Source of the DNA: Streptococcus sp. Marseille-P6264 | GTDB lineage: Bacteria; Bacillota; Bacilli; Lactobacillales; Streptococcaceae | Assembly: GCF_902460355.1 (NCBI RefSeq) | Contig: NZ_CABPTO010000005.1 | Span: forward strand, 1-64,000 | DNA: 64,000 nucleotides | Reading direction: 5' to 3' | Shown: piece by piece, positions 9,740 to 18,457 of the stretch | How the letters are laid out: each line of letters starts with the position of its first letter | How positions within the stretch are numbered: the stretch's first letter is position 1 | The notes under the pieces: model-generated | Databases searched by the model: none | The model's input: the letters and a program-made list of their open reading frames with translations, nothing else | Told to the model about the DNA's origin: nothing | Program-made: the position numbers and the translations under genes

Positions 9740-10282
9740 TTATTTTACTTCTAACAAGCCGATATCTCCATCTTCACGACGATAGATAACATTCGTTGTA
9801 TTATCTTCAACATCTGTGTAGATGAAGAAGTCATGTCCCAACAAATCCATTTGCAAAATAGCTTCATCTAGATCCATTGGTTTCAAGTCAATTTGCTTAG
9901 AACGTACTACTTTAGAAGATGCTGCATCAGCTTCTTCTACTAGAGCATCAGTGAACAACTGGCTAGTTGCAACCTTGTTCCGATTTTTCTTTTCAATCTT
10001 TGTCTTATTCTTACGAATCTGACGTTCAATTTTATCGATAACTAGGTCGATAGATCCGTACATATCTTGCGAAACATCTTCTGCCCGAAGGGTAATAGAA
10101 CCAAGGGGAATCGTTACTTCGACTTTCGCCGTCTTTTCCCGGTACACTTTCAGATTTACCCGTGCATCAAGTTCTTGCTCTGCTTGGAAATACTTCTCAA
10201 TCTTCTCAAGTTTAGAAACTACGTAGTCACGGAGAGCATCAGTTACTTCTAGGTTTTCACCACGGATACTATATTTAAGCAT
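9740..10282 (-). CDS. hpf: Long ribosome hibernation promoting factor
   Basis: A 180-residue long-form HPF. The N-terminal RaiA domain (residues 1-~100, MLKYSIRGENLEVTDALRDY) binds the 30S decoding centre. After a linker, the C-terminal dimerisation domain (about 125-180, with KPMDLDEAILQMDLLGHDFF) joins two ribosomes into inactive 100S dimers. Monocistronic, with its own promoter and terminator. The promoter overlaps a near-match to a catabolite-responsive element, suggesting control by carbon state. Its position just downstream of comFC is the usual one in streptococci. Confidence 0.95.
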   Translation of the reverse strand: MLKYSIRGENLEVTDALRDYVVSKLEKIEKYFQAEQELDARVNLKVYREKTAKVEVTIPLGSITLRAEDVSQDMYGSIDLVIDKIERQIRKNKTKIEKKNRNKVATSQLFTDALVEEADAASSKVVRSKQIDLKPMDLDEAILQMDLLGHDFFIYTDVEDNTTNVIYRREDGDIGLLEVK

Positions 10283-10326
10283 ATAAGTACCTTCTTTCTA
10301 AACATAAATGTTTTATTTACAATATC

Positions 10327-10355
10327 ATTATAACGCTTTCATTTCTTTTTTGCAA
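10327..10355 (-). promoter_or_regulatory. Promoter of hpf with cre-like overlap
   Basis: Minus strand: -35 TTGCAA at 10350-10355, 17-bp spacer, -10 TATAAT at 10327-10332. The segment TGAAAGCGTTATAA across the -10 matches the cre pattern TGNAANCGNWNNCA except for one base near its end. CcpA repression is an inference. Confidence 0.6.
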
Positions 10356-10363
10356 ATATTTTC

Positions 10364-11029
10364 TTATCTTGCGAGTGAAAATGTCAAAACTTCTTTCACA
10401 CCTGCTTCCAGCAATAATTCTCGAGCCAATTGTAAGGTTTTTCCAGTCGTATACACATCGTCTATCAGTAGAATTTTTTCTGGCAGTAAGACATCTTTTG
10501 CCAATGTAAAACATTGCTGGCTTTTTAAACGTTCCTCGCGATTTTTACTGGATTGGGCAAGCACATCCTGCTTTTCAAGCAAATGTTGATAAGGCAAACC
10601 AGCAGCTTGCAGGAAGCCTTCTACCTGATTAAAACCTCGACTTTGGTATTTTTCAGAGCTGACCGGAATAGGAACCAGAGTATATTGTTTGAAGTTTCTG
10701 AGACTTTTTTTAAGAACTTCCGCAAACACAAATCTCAGAAGATAATCCCCTTGAAATTTGTATTTGCTAAAGAAATCCTTCATCAAGTCATTATAAAGAA
10801 AACAGGCCTGATGCTGAACTACATAGCCTTGCGCTTCCCAGGTTTGACAATCCGAGCAAACTTCCTCTTCCCCATCCTTCCAGCAGCGCGGGCAATGGAT
10901 AGAGGAAATCGCTTCAAATCCTGCTCGACAATGGTTACAAATTGTATTTTGCTCTTTTTGTAATAAAATCAAGGAAGAAAAAGTCCTATTTTCTTCTACT
11001 GCCTGGCAGCATAACAGGCAATTTCTCAT
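10364..11029 (-). CDS. comFC: Competence protein ComFC (ComF-family phosphoribosyltransferase-like)
   Basis: A 221-residue late competence protein needed for efficient transformation. In other species it binds ComFA and DNA-processing proteins in the cytoplasm during ssDNA uptake. The N-terminus carries paired Cys motifs (CLLC, CNHC, CPRC, CSDC) expected to bind zinc. The C-terminal half has the PRTase signature ILLIDDVYTTGKTL. The start codon overlaps the comFA stop by 4 bp (ATGA), so it is co-translated with comFA and shares its competence-specific promoter. Confidence 0.93.
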   Translation of the reverse strand: MRNCLLCCQAVEENRTFSSLILLQKEQNTICNHCRAGFEAISSIHCPRCWKDGEEEVCSDCQTWEAQGYVVQHQACFLYNDLMKDFFSKYKFQGDYLLRFVFAEVLKKSLRNFKQYTLVPIPVSSEKYQSRGFNQVEGFLQAAGLPYQHLLEKQDVLAQSSKNREERLKSQQCFTLAKDVLLPEKILLIDDVYTTGKTLQLARELLLEAGVKEVLTFSLAR

Positions 11030-12327
11030 AGGCCAGCCTCCTTGTTCATCAGTTTGATTTCACGAATCGCTTTTTCGATTGAACGTGTAGTGCCGTCGTG
11101 AAAGAAGAATAAATCTCCCGTCGGTCTATCCATACTACGTCCCACCCGACCAGAAATCTGCACCAAGGCACTACGGCTAAAGAGACGATGGTTGGCTTCC
11201 AGAACAAAGACATCTACACAGGGAAAGGTCACACCACGCTCTAAGATGGTAGTTGTGACCAAAATGGTAATTTCTCGCTTGCGAAACTCTTCAACGATTT
11301 CTAAACGATTTTCAGTTGTTGAAGCTACAAAACCGACTCTTTCCGCTGGAAAATTCTCCTCTAAAATTTGCGCAAATTCCTGACCTCTTTTAATTTCCGA
11401 GGCAAAGATCAGCAAAGGAAAGCCTGTTTTTCTCTGTCTCTCGATATATTTTTTCAGTTTAGGCGGCACTTTCTTTTTCGCTAGATACTTTTGAAAATCT
11501 GCCAGCCAAACTTTTTGGGGCACAATCAAAGGATTGCCATGGAAGCGCCGAGGAAGACTAAGTCGTTTTAATTCTCCTTTTTGGACTTTTTTATCCAGCT
11601 CATCCGTCGAAGTGGCAGTTAAGAAAATCGTCGTTCCCTCCTCCTTGACTGACTGCTCCACGGCATGGTAGAGCACAGGATTGTCCACATAAGGAAAAGC
11701 ATCTACCTCGTCCACGATCAGCAAATCAAAGGCTCGATAAAATTTGAGGAGCTGATGGGTAGTAGCAATGACCAAGGGACTGCGAAAATAGGGCTCAGAT
11801 TCGCCATGCAAAAGTGAAATGGGGCAAGCAAAATCCATCTTGAGCCGGCGATAAAGCTCCAAACAGACATCAATCCGAGGGCTGGCTAGACAAACGGCAC
11901 CTCCATGATCAATCACTTCTGCAATCACCTGATAAATCATCTCCGTTTTGCCCGCCCCAGTCACTGCATGGACTAGGCTATTCTGCTTTTTAGCAACTGA
12001 GTCTAAGAGTCCCTGAGAAACTTTCGCTTGAAAGGCTGTCAATTGTCCCCGCCACTTGAGTACCTGATTTTCTGGAAAGTCTTCCTGCGGAAAATAATAG
12101 AGCTGCTGGTCACTCCGAACTCGCCCCAAAATCAAGCACTCCCTACAATAGTAGGCATTAACTGGCAGCTGATGATGCTCTTTGTCCACTTGAGTGCCAC
12201 AGCGGCCGCAAAATAACTTTCTCCTTTCCTCTCGCATACTGGGTATCAGCTGAGCCTGCATACGCAGTTCAGGACTGAGCTGATCTTCTGTAAATATTCT
12301 ACCTAGGCAATCATTTCTTTCTAACAT
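11026..12327 (-). CDS. comFA: Competence DNA translocase ComFA
   Basis: A 433-residue ATP-dependent DEAD-like ssDNA translocase that drives transforming DNA across the membrane. The N-terminal four-Cys zinc site (CGRC ... CREC, about residues 40-69) is essential in family members. The motor shows Walker A AVTGAGKTE, Walker B LLIVDEVDAF, TATST and motif VI QISGRVGRS. The start matches the pneumococcal protein. A ComX cin-box lies only 7 bp before the ATG, so the mRNA would be almost leaderless. It is divergent from yigZ across 56 bp. Confidence 0.95.
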   Translation of the reverse strand: MLERNDCLGRIFTEDQLSPELRMQAQLIPSMREERRKLFCGRCGTQVDKEHHQLPVNAYYCRECLILGRVRSDQQLYYFPQEDFPENQVLKWRGQLTAFQAKVSQGLLDSVAKKQNSLVHAVTGAGKTEMIYQVIAEVIDHGGAVCLASPRIDVCLELYRRLKMDFACPISLLHGESEPYFRSPLVIATTHQLLKFYRAFDLLIVDEVDAFPYVDNPVLYHAVEQSVKEEGTTIFLTATSTDELDKKVQKGELKRLSLPRRFHGNPLIVPQKVWLADFQKYLAKKKVPPKLKKYIERQRKTGFPLLIFASEIKRGQEFAQILEENFPAERVGFVASTTENRLEIVEEFRKREITILVTTTILERGVTFPCVDVFVLEANHRLFSRSALVQISGRVGRSMDRPTGDLFFFHDGTTRSIEKAIREIKLMNKEAGL

Positions 12328-12334
12328 ACTTTTT

Positions 12335-12342
12335 TATTCGTA
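12335..12342 (-). promoter_or_regulatory. cin-box (ComX/SigX promoter element) of comFA-comFC
   Basis: The minus strand reads TACGAATA, exactly the streptococcal late-competence cin-box recognised by the alternative sigma factor ComX. It lies 7 bp upstream of the comFA ATG and faces the divergent yigZ promoter. Confidence 0.85.
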
Positions 12343-12383
12343 AAACTTTTGGAAAAATCTATTTTTTTGTATACAATAAAACT

Positions 12384-13019
12384 ATGGAATATAGAACAAT
12401 TAGACAAGACGGCCAAGCCCAAGAAGAAATTAAAAAATCCCGTTTCATTTGCCATGCCAAGCGCGTTTACTCAGAAGAGGAAGCTAGAGATTTTATTGCA
12501 GCCATCAAAAAAGAGCATTATAAAGCCACTCATAATTGCTCTGCTTTTATTGTCGGAGAAAAAAGTGAGATCAAACGAACCAGTGATGACGGTGAGCCCA
12601 GCGGTACAGCGGGCGTTCCTATGCTCGGTGTCATGGAGAATCACCAACTGACCAATGTCTGCTTTGTGGTCACGCGCTATTTTGGCGGGATCAAACTAGG
12701 AGCTGGTGGACTCATTCGGGCTTATGCAGGCAGCGTCGCTTTGGCAATCAAAGAAATAGGTCTGATCGAAATCAAGGAACAGGCGGGCTTGCGCCTTAAA
12801 ATGTCTTACAGCCAGTACCAAAACTTCGATAACTTTTTAAAAGCTGAGGATCTGATCGAATTCGACACAGAATTCACAGATCTAGTTGCCACAACCATTT
12901 ATATCGACAAGCAGGAAAAAGAACCGCTAGAGCAGAAATTAATCGAGTTTTTCAATGGCAAAATCCAAATTGATGATCAAGGTTTGCGCGAGGTTGAAAT
13001 TCCTTTAACAGTTGAATAA
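12384..13019 (+). CDS. YigZ/IMPACT family protein
   Basis: A 211-residue member of the UPF0029/IMPACT family. The N-terminal domain shows SDDGEPSGTAGVPML and the following NVCFVVTRYFGGIKLGAGGL, the family signature; the C-terminal half is the ferredoxin-like DUF1949 domain. A role in translation has been suggested for YigZ and in stress response for eukaryotic IMPACT, but the bacterial function is not settled. Promoter: TATACAAT lies just upstream of the ATG. It is divergent from comFA, a pairing conserved in streptococci. Confidence 0.88.
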   Translation: MEYRTIRQDGQAQEEIKKSRFICHAKRVYSEEEARDFIAAIKKEHYKATHNCSAFIVGEKSEIKRTSDDGEPSGTAGVPMLGVMENHQLTNVCFVVTRYFGGIKLGAGGLIRAYAGSVALAIKEIGLIEIKEQAGLRLKMSYSQYQNFDNFLKAEDLIEFDTEFTDLVATTIYIDKQEKEPLEQKLIEFFNGKIQIDDQGLREVEIPLTVE

Positions 13020-13077
13020 TCTTAACAGCTAGGCCTAGTGATAAAGAATTTTTATCGTGGTCATAGCTTTTTTATAT

Positions 13078-13106
13078 TTTACAAAGTGCCACTTTCAGCT
13101 TATACT
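13078..13106 (+). promoter_or_regulatory. Promoter of cysK
   Basis: -35 TTTACA at 13078-13083, 17-bp spacer, -10 TATACT at 13101-13106, 29 bp before the ATG. The small palindrome GATAAAgaattTTTATC at 13039-13055 lies upstream and could be an operator or the end of yigZ. Confidence 0.65.
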
Positions 13107-13135
13107 AGTCTCATTAAAGTATTGAGGTAGAAAAA

Positions 13136-14065
13136 ATGGCAAACATTTATCAAAATATCACAGAATTAGTTGGAAGAACGCCAATTGTTAAACTAAATAA
13201 TATCGTTCCTGAAGGAGCAGCTGAGGTTTATGTCAAGTTAGAAGCCTTCAACCCTGGTTCTTCTGTCAAAGACCGGATTGCTCTCAGCATGATTGAAGCC
13301 GCTGAACGCGATGGCCTTATCAAGCCCGGCGATACCATCGTTGAAGCAACCAGCGGAAATACTGGTATTGGCCTTTCATGGGTTGGAGCAGCCAAAGGCT
13401 ACAAGGTTGTCATTGTGATGCCAGAAACCATGAGTGTGGAGCGCCGCAAGATTATTCAAGCCTATGGAGCAGAGCTAGTTTTGACTCCAGGTAGCGAAGG
13501 AATGAAGGGCGCTATCGCCAAGGCAGAAGAAATTGCTCAAGAGCGCAAAGGCTGGTTGCCGCTACAATTTAACAACCCAGCCAATCCAGAAGTTCACGAA
13601 CGAACAACAGGAGCGGAAATTGTCGCTGCTTTCGGTGAAACTGGACTGGATGCTTTTGTCGGTGGTGTCGGAACTGGTGGGACTATCTCTGGTGTCTCTC
13701 ATGCTCTTAAAAAAGCGAATCCAAATGTCCAAATCTATGCGGTTGAAGCAGACGAATCTGCTATCCTTTCTGGTGAGAAACCAGGTCCTCACAAAATCCA
13801 AGGACTTTCAGCTGGATTCATTCCAGAGACCTTGGATACAGAAGCTTACGATGGCATTGTCCGCGTGACTTCTGATCAAGCGCTAGAGTTAGGACGCCAC
13901 ATTGGTGGTCAGGAAGGTTTCCTAGTCGGAATTTCATCTGCTGCGGCTATTTTTGCAGCCATTGAAGTCGCTAAAAAACTAGGAGCTGGCAAGAAAGTCC
14001 TTGCCCTAGCACCTGATAATGGTGAACGTTACCTATCTACCGCTCTCTACGAATTTGACGCTTAA
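13136..14065 (+). CDS. cysK: Cysteine synthase (O-acetylserine sulfhydrylase)
   Basis: A 309-residue PLP enzyme converting O-acetylserine and sulfide to cysteine. The PLP lysine is in SSVKDRIAL (about residue 44). The substrate/phosphate loops [10 protein letters not shown] (about 70) and [11 protein letters not shown] (about 178) are intact, and the C-terminus ends in [13 protein letters not shown]. Monocistronic, between a good promoter and a strong bidirectional terminator. Sulfur-dependent control is likely from the pathway, but no defined operator is identified. Confidence 0.96.
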   Translation: MANIYQNITELVGRTPIVKLNNIVPEGAAEVYVKLEAFNPGSSVKDRIALSMIEAAERDGLIKPGDTIVEATSGNTGIGLSWVGAAKGYKVVIVMPETMSVERRKIIQAYGAELVLTPGSEGMKGAIAKAEEIAQERKGWLPLQFNNPANPEVHERTTGAEIVAAFGETGLDAFVGGVGTGGTISGVSHALKKANPNVQIYAVEADESAILSGEKPGPHKIQGLSAGFIPETLDTEAYDGIVRVTSDQALELGRHIGGQEGFLVGISSAAAIFAAIEVAKKLGAGKKVLALAPDNGERYLSTALYEFDA

Positions 14066-14082
14066 TCGTGAAAAGAGTTAAC

Positions 14083-14112
14083 AAAATTCCTACCCGTTTG
14101 GGTAGGAATTTT
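14083..14112. terminator. Bidirectional terminator between cysK and cvfD
   Basis: A 13-bp perfect inverted repeat, AAAATTCCTACCC and GGGTAGGAATTTT, with a 4-nt loop and flanking A/T runs. It ends both cysK (plus strand) and cvfD (minus strand). Confidence 0.9.
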
Positions 14113-14475
14113 TTACTCTTTTTGTTCTTTCAGAAAAGCCTTGGCTTCCTTTATCCAGATTGGCAATTGCTTACCTAAGGGCGCAAATCCAATTTTACAA
14201 CGATCATTTGAAAAGCGATGCCGTCTCGGTAAACGATGCTTTTCTTCCTCTAAAGTCCGCATTGACAGGCTGGCCTTACCAGAAAACTCATCATAATCCA
14301 CCACCTGGACGAGAACCTGATCCCCGATTTTTAAAATATCGTGAATATTGTCAATATAGCCCGTCCGAATCTCAGAAATATGAATGAGCCCGATCAGACC
14401 GCTTTCTAGTTCAACAAAGGCACCGTAGGGCTGAATTCCCGTAATTTTACCCTTTAACTTATCTCCGATTTTCAT
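14113..14475 (-). CDS. cvfD: S1-domain RNA-binding regulator CvfD (YugI/GSP13 family)
   Basis: A 120-residue protein with one S1 RNA-binding domain in residues 1-75 (GDKLKGKITGIQPYGAFVEL, then LIGLIHISEI) and a basic tail. YugI/CvfD proteins associate with ribosomes and act as post-transcriptional regulators of stress and virulence genes in pneumococcus. The start ATG shares a base with the stop codon of the upstream HAD-cyclophilin gene (TAATG), so the two are co-translated. Confidence 0.9.
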   Translation of the reverse strand: MKIGDKLKGKITGIQPYGAFVELESGLIGLIHISEIRTGYIDNIHDILKIGDQVLVQVVDYDEFSGKASLSMRTLEEEKHRLPRRHRFSNDRCKIGFAPLGKQLPIWIKEAKAFLKEQKE

Positions 14476-15875
14476 TAGTCTATAACCTCAATCGTCTCAA
14501 TAACAACATCCTCAAGCGGTTTATCCATTGAAGCTGTCTCAACTGCTGCGATTTTGTCCAAAACTTCATAAGAAGCCTCATCTACTAACTGGCCAAACAC
14601 AGTATGTCGACGGTCCAAATGCGGGGTCCCACCCTTACTAGCATAGATTTCAGCAATTGGCTCAGGCCATCCTCCCCGAGTCAATTCCTTAGTTGAATAA
14701 GGAAGACTGCTATTTTGGACAATAAAGAACTGACTGCCATTGGTATTTGGACCAGCATTCGCCATTGACAGAGCGCCACGGATATTATAAAGTTCAGGTG
14801 AAAACTCGTCTTCAAAGCGTTCACCGTAGATGGACTCTCCACCCATGCCAGTACCTGTCGGATCGCCACCTTGAATCATAAAATCTTTGATAACTCGATG
14901 GAAGATTACTCCGTCATAGTAGCCATCCTTAGATAAGGCGATAAAGTTTGCAACTGTTTTGGGCGCTTGCTCTGGAAAGAGTTGAATCTTCAACTCACCA
15001 TGGTTTGTCTTGATCTTTGCCACTGGTCCTGCAAGCTCGTCAAGATGAAGCTGTGGGAAGGTCAATTCTTTCTCCACCATGCCCAATTGCTCCAAAGCAT
15101 CAAAAATGCCGTCTTCTTCGACCCTTTTTGTGACGAAATCAGCTTTTTTCTGTAGCTCTTCATCGGAAACTCCCATAGCAATGCTGAGTCCTGCATAGTC
15201 AAACAACTCTAAATCATTGAGTCCGTCGCCAAAAACTAAAACATTTTCTGGTTTGAAACCGAGGTGCTCCACGACCTTGGCAACGCCAGCTGCCTTTGAA
15301 CCTTCTTTCGGTACGACATCCGATGAATGCTCATGCCAACGTACCATACGGAGAGACTTGGCCAAATCTTCTGGCAACTGCAAATTGTCACCTACATCCT
15401 CAAAAGTCCACATTTGATAGATTTCATGATCTTGGTAAAAATCAGGATTGACAGCCAGATCTGGATAAATGATATCAATCGCTGACGAAATCATCGGATT
15501 GCGAACAGACAAAGCCGCTTCGTGACTGCCTACCAAACCGTACTCAATGCCCACTTCCTTGGTCCAAGAAATATAGGATTCCACGCACTCTTGCGGAATG
15601 ACCGTTTTCGCAATAACTTCGCCCTTTCTATTTTCAACATAAGCCCCATTCAAGGTAACAAAAAAATCAGGATCCAAGGCACGAATTTCTGGAACAACTC
15701 CAAAAATGCCACGACCAGAAGCAATTCCTGTCAGAATTCCCTTTTCTCTCAGCTGCTTAAATACATCTTTGATCGACTCTGGGATGAAGCCCGTTTCCTT
15801 GACCCGCAAGGTATCGTCGATATCAAAGAAAATAATCTTAATTTTTTTCGCCTTATATTTTAATTTTGCCTTCAT
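14475..15875 (-). CDS. Bifunctional HAD hydrolase / cyclophilin peptidyl-prolyl isomerase
   Basis: About 466 residues joining two enzymes. The N-terminal Cof-type HAD-IIB phosphatase has FFDIDDTLR (nucleophile Asp near residue 16) and VLFGDGLNDLELF. The C-terminal cyclophilin-type PPIase has VIFHRVIKDFMIQGGDPTGTG and the NGSQFFI block. No signal peptide, so cytoplasmic. This fusion is a known streptococcal architecture; the shared role and the HAD substrate are unknown. The long frame starts at 15935 inside liaR, but GAGGAAAAT just before the ATG at 15875 decides the start. Coupled to cvfD by TAATG. Confidence 0.92.
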   Translation of the reverse strand: MKAKLKYKAKKIKIIFFDIDDTLRVKETGFIPESIKDVFKQLREKGILTGIASGRGIFGVVPEIRALDPDFFVTLNGAYVENRKGEVIAKTVIPQECVESYISWTKEVGIEYGLVGSHEAALSVRNPMISSAIDIIYPDLAVNPDFYQDHEIYQMWTFEDVGDNLQLPEDLAKSLRMVRWHEHSSDVVPKEGSKAAGVAKVVEHLGFKPENVLVFGDGLNDLELFDYAGLSIAMGVSDEELQKKADFVTKRVEEDGIFDALEQLGMVEKELTFPQLHLDELAGPVAKIKTNHGELKIQLFPEQAPKTVANFIALSKDGYYDGVIFHRVIKDFMIQGGDPTGTGMGGESIYGERFEDEFSPELYNIRGALSMANAGPNTNGSQFFIVQNSSLPYSTKELTRGGWPEPIAEIYASKGGTPHLDRRHTVFGQLVDEASYEVLDKIAAVETASMDKPLEDVVIETIEVID

Positions 15876-15912
15876 ATTTTCCTCTTTCAATTTAATCTTT
15901 TCTATTATATCA

Positions 15913-16545
15913 TTAAAAATCGTCTTGCGGAACAAGGTGATGCTGAAAAGCGTAGACGACTGCTTGAGTTCGATCGCTCACTTCCAGCTTAGACAAAATA
16001 TTGGACACATGCGTCTTGACCGTTTTCAAGGAAATAAAGAGCTCATCAGCAATCCTCTGGTTTTCATATCCCTTGGCTAGAAGGCCCAAAATATCCCGCT
16101 CTCGCGCAGTTAAATCCTCATAAAGCTCTATGTGATTTCGATGGTATTCGACCTTCTTGCTGACTTCTGTTTCAATGGCAAATTCACCCTTTGCAACCTT
16201 TCTTACGGCGTGGAGAATTTCATCCGCACTGGAAGTCTTCAACATATAGCCACGGGCACCAGCATCCAACACTGGATAGATTTTTTCATTGTCCAGATAG
16301 GAGGTCAAAATCAAAATCTTTGCCTCTGGCCATTCTTTCAAGATAGCCAAGGTGGCATCAATGCCGCTCATCTCCGGCATAACGATATCCATCATAATCA
16401 CATCTGGACGGCTTTCCAGAGCCTTTTCGACACCTTCTCTACCATTGGTAGCCTCTGTCACCTCTTCAATATCGTCCTGTAATTCAAAAAAGCTTTTCAA
16501 GCCCAATCTGACCATTTGATGATCATCCACTAGTAATATTCTCAT
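15913..16545 (-). CDS. liaR: Envelope-stress response regulator LiaR
   Basis: A 210-residue NarL/LuxR-type response regulator. The receiver domain has the phosphoacceptor Asp at about residue 53 (MMDIVMPEMSG), the acidic pair VDD at the N-terminus and Lys in LKTSSADE. The C-terminal HTH reads ARERDILGLLAKGYENQRIA. It belongs to LiaFSR, which senses lipid II-cycle inhibitors and membrane stress. The start overlaps the end of liaS by 23 bp, with AGAAGGGG upstream. Confidence 0.95.
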   Translation of the reverse strand: MRILLVDDHQMVRLGLKSFFELQDDIEEVTEATNGREGVEKALESRPDVIMMDIVMPEMSGIDATLAILKEWPEAKILILTSYLDNEKIYPVLDAGARGYMLKTSSADEILHAVRKVAKGEFAIETEVSKKVEYHRNHIELYEDLTARERDILGLLAKGYENQRIADELFISLKTVKTHVSNILSKLEVSDRTQAVVYAFQHHLVPQDDF

Positions 16546-17542
16546 CCTTTTCCCCTTCTAACAATGGAACTCTGATTTCGATAGAAACTCCTTTTTTGGG
16601 AGCCGTTAGAATCTTCAAAGTCCCAGCCATATCATGCACTCGATCTTCGATATTTTTCAAACCATAACTCACGTCAGCCAAACTAGCTGGATCAAAGCCG
16701 ATTCCGTCATCAGAAACCTTGAGCTTGAGCCTATTTGACGTCTGATATAGATAGATGTCCAGACGACTGGCCTGAGCATGACGCAAGGTATTATTGATTA
16801 TTTCTTGGATAATCCTAAAAATGTGCTCCTCTACCTGCTTGGGTAGGCTGACCACCTCATGCTTAAACTGGACAGTCAAGTCCGACTTATCTGTCAATTC
16901 TTTGATTAATACATTCATGCCCTCTACCAAGGTCCGATTTTCCAACTCTGTCGGACGTAAATGTAAGAGCAAGATCCGCAAATCTTTTTGCGCTGTATCT
17001 AGAATATCCGCGATTCCCTTTAACTGCTGCTGGAGATTATCTTTATCCAGACGCTCCACATTCCCAGCAACGCCTGAGAGAATCATATTAGCAGCAAATA
17101 ACTCCTGACTGACCGTATCATGCAAGTCGCGAGCAATCCGCCTGCGTTCTTTTTCGATAATCTTCTCTTCCGCCTGCAAGGCCTGATTCTCAGATTTCTG
17201 CAAATTTTCGGTTAGACTATCTAACTTTTCTTTTAAGCGGAGGAGAGAATCGTCCAATTCTGTCTGACCGATTTCTTGTATGCCCCTACCTTCTAAAATA
17301 GCTTTTAAATTCTTTTGAACTTGAGAAAGAGACAGGTGCTGAAGGAAGTGCGCAGCAGCAGCCAAGAAAATAGTCAGCGCTAAGCCCAAAACCAGAACAA
17401 AAAAGGCAAAGGACTGGAGCAGTTCCAGATTATTCAGAAGCTTTTGCCATTCTAAATTAAAAAGATTAAAAATGTAATGAAAGATAATCCCTAAAACAAA
17501 GAAAGTATAGAGGAAAATGACCAAATAACTTGTTTTTTTCAC
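16523..17542 (-). CDS. liaS: Sensor histidine kinase LiaS
   Basis: A 339-residue intramembrane-sensing kinase. Two membrane helices (about residues 7-27 and 43-65) are joined by a very short extracellular loop. A coiled coil follows, then the HisKA_3 domain with the phosphorylated His in RIARDLHDTVSQELF, and an HATPase domain with DDGIGFDP and GLKNIEDRV. The start is GTG, overlapping the liaF stop (GTGA). LiaF normally holds LiaS inactive until envelope stress. Confidence 0.95.
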   Translation of the reverse strand: MKKTSYLVIFLYTFFVLGIIFHYIFNLFNLEWQKLLNNLELLQSFAFFVLVLGLALTIFLAAAAHFLQHLSLSQVQKNLKAILEGRGIQEIGQTELDDSLLRLKEKLDSLTENLQKSENQALQAEEKIIEKERRRIARDLHDTVSQELFAANMILSGVAGNVERLDKDNLQQQLKGIADILDTAQKDLRILLLHLRPTELENRTLVEGMNVLIKELTDKSDLTVQFKHEVVSLPKQVEEHIFRIIQEIINNTLRHAQASRLDIYLYQTSNRLKLKVSDDGIGFDPASLADVSYGLKNIEDRVHDMAGTLKILTAPKKGVSIEIRVPLLEGEKDENITSG

Positions 17543-18234
17543 TTTCTAACAACCTCCACATTTCCTAAAAAGCTGACCAAGACAATTTTTACAGTTTTGC
17601 TGGCACGCTTATAGTCAGGCGTCGTCAACGAAATCGTTTCATTACGTAGCTTGCGTGGCGGATGATTTAAAAAATTCAAGTCTCCGTATAGGGTATTGAT
17701 CTGAAGCTGGATTTCTACATCTAAAGGAATGACAATCTTGGTATCCCCAAAGCCCTTACGAATCACAATCACATTATCATGATTGACCACGATGACATCC
17801 TCTAAATGAATGGTATCCTTTCCCATCATTCTTAAGAGATTAATATCATGAAACTGGCAGTCATCCTTTGAGAAATGCTGTAAATCTCCCAACCAACGAT
17901 TTTTTTCAGCTCGAACCTCGGTCGCATCCTCAAAGAAAAGATGGGTCTCTTGATTTTCTTTGTAAAGATAAGGATAGGCCACAATCATGCCGTAAATCAA
18001 GGCGAAAAGGACAGCGGCAATAACATAAGGATTGAGCATGACAATGAAAAAGAAGACAATCATGGTCGCAACTAATAGCGAATTGCCTCTCTGCTTGCCG
18101 AAATAATAATATAAAAACAAGAGAAATAGCAGCATGATGAGAACAACACGCGAAAAATCGGCAGCCAGCATGGTAACCAGCGCCATTGATAATAGGATCG
18201 CTTCAACAAAGATGAATAATTGAACTTTCCACAT
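17539..18234 (-). CDS. liaF: LiaF, negative regulator of LiaSR
   Basis: A 231-residue membrane protein. Four closely spaced hydrophobic helices occupy residues 3-90. The cytoplasmic C-terminal LiaF domain (about 110-231) includes DDCQFHDINLLRMMGKDTIH and ends in FLGNVEVVRK. First gene of liaF-liaS-liaR, with stop/start overlaps at both junctions. GAAGGGAA precedes the ATG, and TACAAT 29 bp upstream may be its -10. Operons of this type often autoregulate, but I could not identify a LiaR box with confidence. Confidence 0.93.
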   Translation of the reverse strand: MWKVQLFIFVEAILLSMALVTMLAADFSRVVLIMLLFLLFLYYYFGKQRGNSLLVATMIVFFFIVMLNPYVIAAVLFALIYGMIVAYPYLYKENQETHLFFEDATEVRAEKNRWLGDLQHFSKDDCQFHDINLLRMMGKDTIHLEDVIVVNHDNVIVIRKGFGDTKIVIPLDVEIQLQINTLYGDLNFLNHPPRKLRNETISLTTPDYKRASKTVKIVLVSFLGNVEVVRK

Positions 18235-18377
18235 AGCTATTCCCTTCCTTACATCTCTATTGTAACAAAATTAAGTAAAAAAACCTCCGTCTGAGGCATG
18301 AAATAAAAAGATTATCCTATCTTTAGCAGCAGCTCCTTTAGGTGCTAGACTTCTTTGTACTTCTCCTCTAAAAAGCA

Positions 18378-18430
18378 AAAAACCGCTTTAAATGCTGTTT
18401 AACCAAAACAAACACTTAAAACGATTTTTT
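18378..18430 (-). terminator. Terminator of the ptsG/EEP-hydrolase transcript
   Basis: The minus strand forms CGTTTTAAGTG paired with CATTTAAAGCG (two G-U wobbles), followed by GGTTTTTT. The wobble pairs make the hairpin better on the minus strand than on the plus strand. Confidence 0.55.
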
Positions 18431-18457
18431 TAATTTATTTGTATTGTTCAGACAAGC

